This document shows positions 39,684 to 41,710 of a stretch of DNA of 41,710 bases, piece after piece. A program made the position numbers and the translations under genes. Each line of letters starts with the position of its first letter. Within the stretch, counting starts at the first letter, position 1. Source of the stretch: a virus; the IMG/VR virus record IMGVR_UViG_3300050119_000083, positions 1-41,710 of that record; one strand, 5' to 3'. The notes beneath the pieces were generated by a model, which was given only the letters and a program-made list of their open reading frames with translations, did not search any database and was not told the origin of the DNA.

Positions 39684-40072
39684 GATCGTTCCTCTGGAAC
39701 AACCACGGCGCCCAGTGATACGCCCATGCTGCGCAGCGCGCCGTCCAACGCATCAAGCTGCGGCTGATGGAAACCCGCGTCCGCTGCGGCAAGGCGCTCA
39801 CGCATGACCAGAAGATTCGAGACAAGTAACCGCGCTTCCACGCGGCCGGCCGCTTCTCGAAGTGCGTCCATTTCCGCTGCGTCGATCCGTCGTGCATGGG
39901 CGTACCAAATGTCCTTGGTGCGAGTGAACTTCCAACCTAAGCGTCTGGCCGCACGGCCAATCGCAGCCTTGATGCTATCGCTGCACTCACGCGGCGCAGC
40001 AACCCGCTGCACCAACAAACTCGCCTCACTCACCGACGACATGTCGGAACACTCCGTCTGAAATTCGGACAT
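39680..40072 (-). CDS. Early phage protein of unknown function (130 aa)
   Basis: The ATG at 40072 is chosen over an upstream TTG. The protein has SIKAAIGRAARRLGWKFTRTKDIWYAHARRIDAAEMDALREAA, which looks like a helix-turn-helix followed by a helix and recurs in early-region proteins of alphaproteobacterial phages. The C-terminal part (ERLAAADAGFHQPQLDALDGALRSMG) is helical. DNA binding is plausible from the basic helix pair. It follows the Cro-like gene and precedes the GIY-YIG gene, so it may regulate early transcription. Confidence 0.6.
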   Translation of the reverse strand: MSEFQTECSDMSSVSEASLLVQRVAAPRECSDSIKAAIGRAARRLGWKFTRTKDIWYAHARRIDAAEMDALREAAGRVEARLLVSNLLVMRERLAAADAGFHQPQLDALDGALRSMGVSLGAVVVPEERS

Positions 40073-40150
40073 TTCCTGCGCTCTCCGTGCCAATGTTGCT
40101 TTGCCTGGAAGCAACAGAGCGCCTTGGCGGGCGCTGGCTGGAGAGAGAAT

Positions 40151-40357
40151 TCATTCGGCGGCCTCGGGCTGCTTGAAATTGAGGATTTCAGCGGGTGAGA
40201 GACCAAGTTGAGCTTCAATCAGTGGTAAATCTCGACGCCGTGGGAGACGCGAGCCGTTTTCCCAACGCCAGATGGTTTGGCCGGTCACGCCAAGGGTCTT
40301 TCCGAGACCGTCTTGCGTGAGGCCAAGTTCTTCGCGTCGGCGTCGAATGGGGTGCAT
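40151..40357 (-). CDS. XRE-family HTH regulator, Cro-like
   Basis: The ATG at 40357 has AGAGG eight bases upstream; a TTG six codons earlier is less likely. The 68-aa protein is nearly all helix-turn-helix: IRRRREELGLTQDGLGKTLGVTGQTIWRWENGSRLPRRRDLPLIEAQLGL. It is divergent from the plus-strand regulator across 106 bases, as in cI/cro switches. As the first gene of the early operon it most likely takes the Cro role (repressing the lysogeny gene, or autoregulating early genes). Confidence 0.75.
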   Translation of the reverse strand: MHPIRRRREELGLTQDGLGKTLGVTGQTIWRWENGSRLPRRRDLPLIEAQLGLSPAEILNFKQPEAAE

Positions 40358-40463
40358 GACTAGAACCTCTAACAAACTGGTTAAGTTCCGTCAAGCCTTC
40401 CGTCTGTTTATTTTCTACCGTTTTGGATAATGACGTTATTTCAAATGATTGTCAGGATTAGGG
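40358..40463. promoter_or_regulatory. Divergent switch region between two XRE regulators
   Basis: The 106 bases between the divergent starts must hold both promoters and operators. On the minus strand TTGACG (40394-40389) is a good -35, with a poor -10 (TTAGAG) at 16 bases spacing. On the plus strand GGATAATG near 40434 holds a -10-like GATAAT without a clear -35. No long palindrome is present, so operators are probably short or imperfect. Confidence 0.45.
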
Positions 40464-40787
40464 ATGGCTGCTCGCATCTATCCCAAGCGCCCACCCAAGC
40501 TTTTCATCGCCGAATGGCGTGAAAAGTTCGATTTGACCCAAGCTCAGCTAGGGGCGCGCCTCGGGCCAGAGGGGGTGTCCGACGTGACGGTTTCCCGTTG
40601 GGAGACTGGCGAAAGGCGCCCCGATATTGACACGCTGGCGGCCATTGCTGAGGCTTTGGGGCATAATTTAGAGGCTAGAGACCTATATCGGCATCCGGAT
40701 CAGCCTAGCGCGGACGACTTGCTTCGAGGTCAAGACCAGGAAATAGTCGAACAGGCTCTTCGAGTTATTCGAGCTATGTGCCGATAA
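40464..40787 (+). CDS. XRE-family HTH regulator, CI-like repressor candidate
   Basis: The ATG at 40464 follows AGGATTAGGG; a TTG five codons upstream is the alternative. The 107-aa protein has a helix-turn-helix over about residues 16-65 (EWREKFDLTQAQLGARLGPEGVSDVTVSRWETGERRPDIDTLAAIAEALG) and a short helical tail. It lacks the LexA-like autoprotease domain of long CI repressors. It is the only plus-strand gene next to the switch, so it is the best candidate for the lysogeny repressor, in a SOS-independent form. Confidence 0.7.
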   Translation: MAARIYPKRPPKLFIAEWREKFDLTQAQLGARLGPEGVSDVTVSRWETGERRPDIDTLAAIAEALGHNLEARDLYRHPDQPSADDLLRGQDQEIVEQALRVIRAMCR

Positions 40788-40860
40788 TCCACTAAACCAT
40801 TACGGTTATTGATTATTTTCCTAGCCTACCAATTTGGATAAAATAATTATTGGGAAAGGG

Positions 40861-40912
40861 TTGACGCCCCTACCCTTTTTGGTTTAGTCATGGCTCCATC
40901 GAACCTGGAGCC
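40861..40912 (+). promoter_or_regulatory. Candidate promoter and small hairpin before the plus-strand ORFs
   Basis: TTGACG (40861-40866) is followed after 16 bases by TTTAGT (40883-40888; four of six -10 bases). Just after it TGGCTCC-9 nt-GGAGCCA (40890-40912) forms a perfect 7-bp stem that holds the GGAG before the ATG at 40918, so it could hide the ribosome site. AAAGGG...CCCTTTTT around the -35 may alternatively terminate transcription from the repressor gene. Confidence 0.4.
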
Positions 40913-40917
40913 ACGCC

Positions 40918-41124
40918 ATGACCCACCGCCAAGACCTTCTCGAAGCCCTCGGCCAAATCCAGAACCATCCCGTACATCAACATCACGACATTCTGACGAT
41001 CCACGGCTGTCGGCCGGTTTCAACGCCAGACCAGCTTCGCCGCGCGATCGAAGGAAACCTCGCTCAAATTGCTCTCTGGTCAAACTACGGTGGCAACACT
41101 CGCCGCCTCGCTCGGGTCGCGTGA
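40918..41124 (+). CDS. Small hypothetical protein (68 aa)
   Basis: A 68-aa ORF with GGAG six bases before its ATG, though the GGAG lies in a hairpin arm. The product (THRQDLLEALGQIQNHPVHQHHDILTIHGC, RRAIEGNLAQIALWSNYGG) is helical with several His. No family is recognised. Its stop is four bases before the start of the following partial gene, so the two are probably co-transcribed. Confidence 0.4.
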   Translation: MTHRQDLLEALGQIQNHPVHQHHDILTIHGCRPVSTPDQLRRAIEGNLAQIALWSNYGGNTRRLARVA

Positions 41125-41128
41125 CGCC

Positions 41129-41710
41129 ATGACCCCCACATCCCCCATCCCCAAAATCGACCAACGCCGCTTTGCCAAGTTGACCAAACTCTACTGCGGT
41201 AGCCACGACGCCGGCTCCGATGAGATGTGCATCATGGAGGCTGTAGCCTTCGTAACGCACAAGGATTGGACCGATCATCCGCCATGCGTTTGTCCGGTGA
41301 TCTCGGCTTTCATGCGAATGTGGAATGACGGATTGCCAAATGATGAGCGCACATCGCTTTTGAAGCCGTTTATCCCCAAGCTGATCAATACCAAAGGTTC
41401 AACGGCATTGGAGCGGCAGCGCGCGACGATGGCGGCTGATTGGTTGATCCGCGTGCACACGCCGGCTTGGCTACGGCTAGCAAAACTCGACAAGCAGGCT
41501 GATTTGCTTGTCGCATTGCCGGAAATAACCGACTTCGCCCAATGCCCGTCTCTCATGCCAACGCTGACGGCTGTGAGACAAGATGCGGCCGCCGCTGGGG
41601 CCGCCGCTGGGGACGCCGCTGGGGCCGCCGCTGGGGACGCCGCTTGGAACGCCGCTAGGGCCGCCGCTGGGGCCGCCGCTAGGGACGCCGCTAGGGCCGC
41701 CGCTTGGGAC
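41129..41710 (+). CDS. Partial protein with Ala-rich 4-residue repeat tail
   Basis: Open from ATG 41129 to the window edge (194 codons). The first 150 residues read CGSHDAGSDEMCIMEAVAFVTHKDWTDHPPCVCPVISAFMRMWNDGLPNDERTSLLKPFIPKL, then ATMAADWLIRVHTPAWLRLA, a pattern found in proteins of diverse bacteria and phages (to my knowledge without a known function). From 41588 the codons form a 12-bp repeat giving [A/D/N]AA[G/W/R]. Start choice rests on coding pattern, since no strong ribosome site is seen. The gene lies on the lysogeny side, so it may be a host-benefit or moron-type gene, or flanking host DNA. Confidence 0.65.
   Translation, partial: MTPTSPIPKIDQRRFAKLTKLYCGSHDAGSDEMCIMEAVAFVTHKDWTDHPPCVCPVISAFMRMWNDGLPNDERTSLLKPFIPKLINTKGSTALERQRATMAADWLIRVHTPAWLRLAKLDKQADLLVALPEITDFAQCPSLMPTLTAVRQDAAAAGAAAGDAAGAAAGDAAWNAARAAAGAAARDAARAAAWD
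41588..41710 (+). repeat. 12-bp tandem repeat (about 10 copies, reaching the window edge)
   Basis: Units follow [G/A][C/A]C-GCC-GCT-[G/T/A]GG. Variation is limited to the first codon (GCC, GAC, AAC) and the first base of the fourth (GGG, TGG, AGG), giving Ala-rich helix repeats. The array is incomplete at the window end, so its full length is unknown. Confidence 0.85.

Noticed and set aside
40847-41278. A 143-codon minus-strand ORF opposite the plus-strand genes at the right end
   Set aside because: It is Gly/Arg rich without a recognisable pattern and lies opposite the well-patterned partial protein and the 68-aa ORF; it looks like a shadow of GC-rich coding sequence.
41588-41710. Diversity-generating-retroelement target, because codon variation is restricted
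   Set aside because: Changes are not limited to adenine positions, there is no template repeat or reverse transcriptase gene in the window, and slippage explains the array.
1-41710. tRNA genes, CRISPR arrays, insertion sequences
   Set aside because: No cloverleaf-like sequence, no regularly spaced direct repeats of the CRISPR type and no transposase motif were seen by eye; a tRNAscan or ISfinder run would be decisive.

Overview
The window looks like most of the genome of a temperate, P22-like podovirus (or prophage) of an alphaproteobacterium, probably of the Hyphomicrobiales/Bradyrhizobium type. The structural module contains a P22-type portal, coat, scaffold, gp4-like and gp10-like head-completion proteins and injection-type proteins. 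The host guess rests on a phage-borne GcrA regulator and on several small families (DUF6511-like, TSCPD, COG5323-type terminase) that I associate with alphaproteobacterial phages. No integrase, tRNA, CRISPR array or insertion sequence is visible. Both ends of the window cut through genes.

Layout. Almost everything is on the minus strand and is read from right to left. At the right end (40.15-40.79 kb) two divergent XRE-type regulators form a cI/cro-like switch. To their right, on the plus strand, lie a small ORF and a partial protein with a 12-bp tandem repeat. Leftward from the switch runs the early operon (40.1 to 27.4 kb): a phage DNA-binding-like protein, a GIY-YIG-type protein, GcrA, a VRR-NUC nuclease, an Acb2-like anti-CBASS protein, a Sak4-like ATPase, a DUF669 protein, an Fe-S PD-(D/E)XK exonuclease, a TSCPD protein, a 51-aa overlapping gene, an SNF2-like helicase with a DNA methyltransferase, a second SF2 helicase, a DUF6511-like protein and a primase-polymerase/helicase. 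An AT-rich, repeat-bearing gap at 27.79-28.07 kb beside the primase is a candidate replication origin. The 203-aa protein at 26.76-27.37 kb sits where a late regulator is expected, and a good promoter-like sequence follows it.

The late operon (26.7 to 0 kb) starts with two small genes. Next comes a block of six coupled genes whose products all start with export signal peptides (24584-26086 down to 19404-21587); they carry lectin-like, pectate-lyase-like and glycoside-hydrolase-like domains. A 371-bp gap with a 55-aa ORF is followed by terL, portal, scaffold, coat, head-completion genes, a GNAT-like protein, injection proteins, a SleB-like hydrolase and finally a tail-spike-like protein (partial), which also has a signal peptide. 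Most late genes overlap by 1-17 bases, which indicates translational coupling.

How the parts fit: the switch decides lysogeny or lysis; the early genes replicate and recombine DNA, modify or protect it, and probably bend host defence (Acb2) and host cell-cycle transcription (GcrA); the late genes build a short-tailed virion with an unusually large set of exported, carbohydrate-directed proteins. Holin and integrase genes, if present, lie outside the window.
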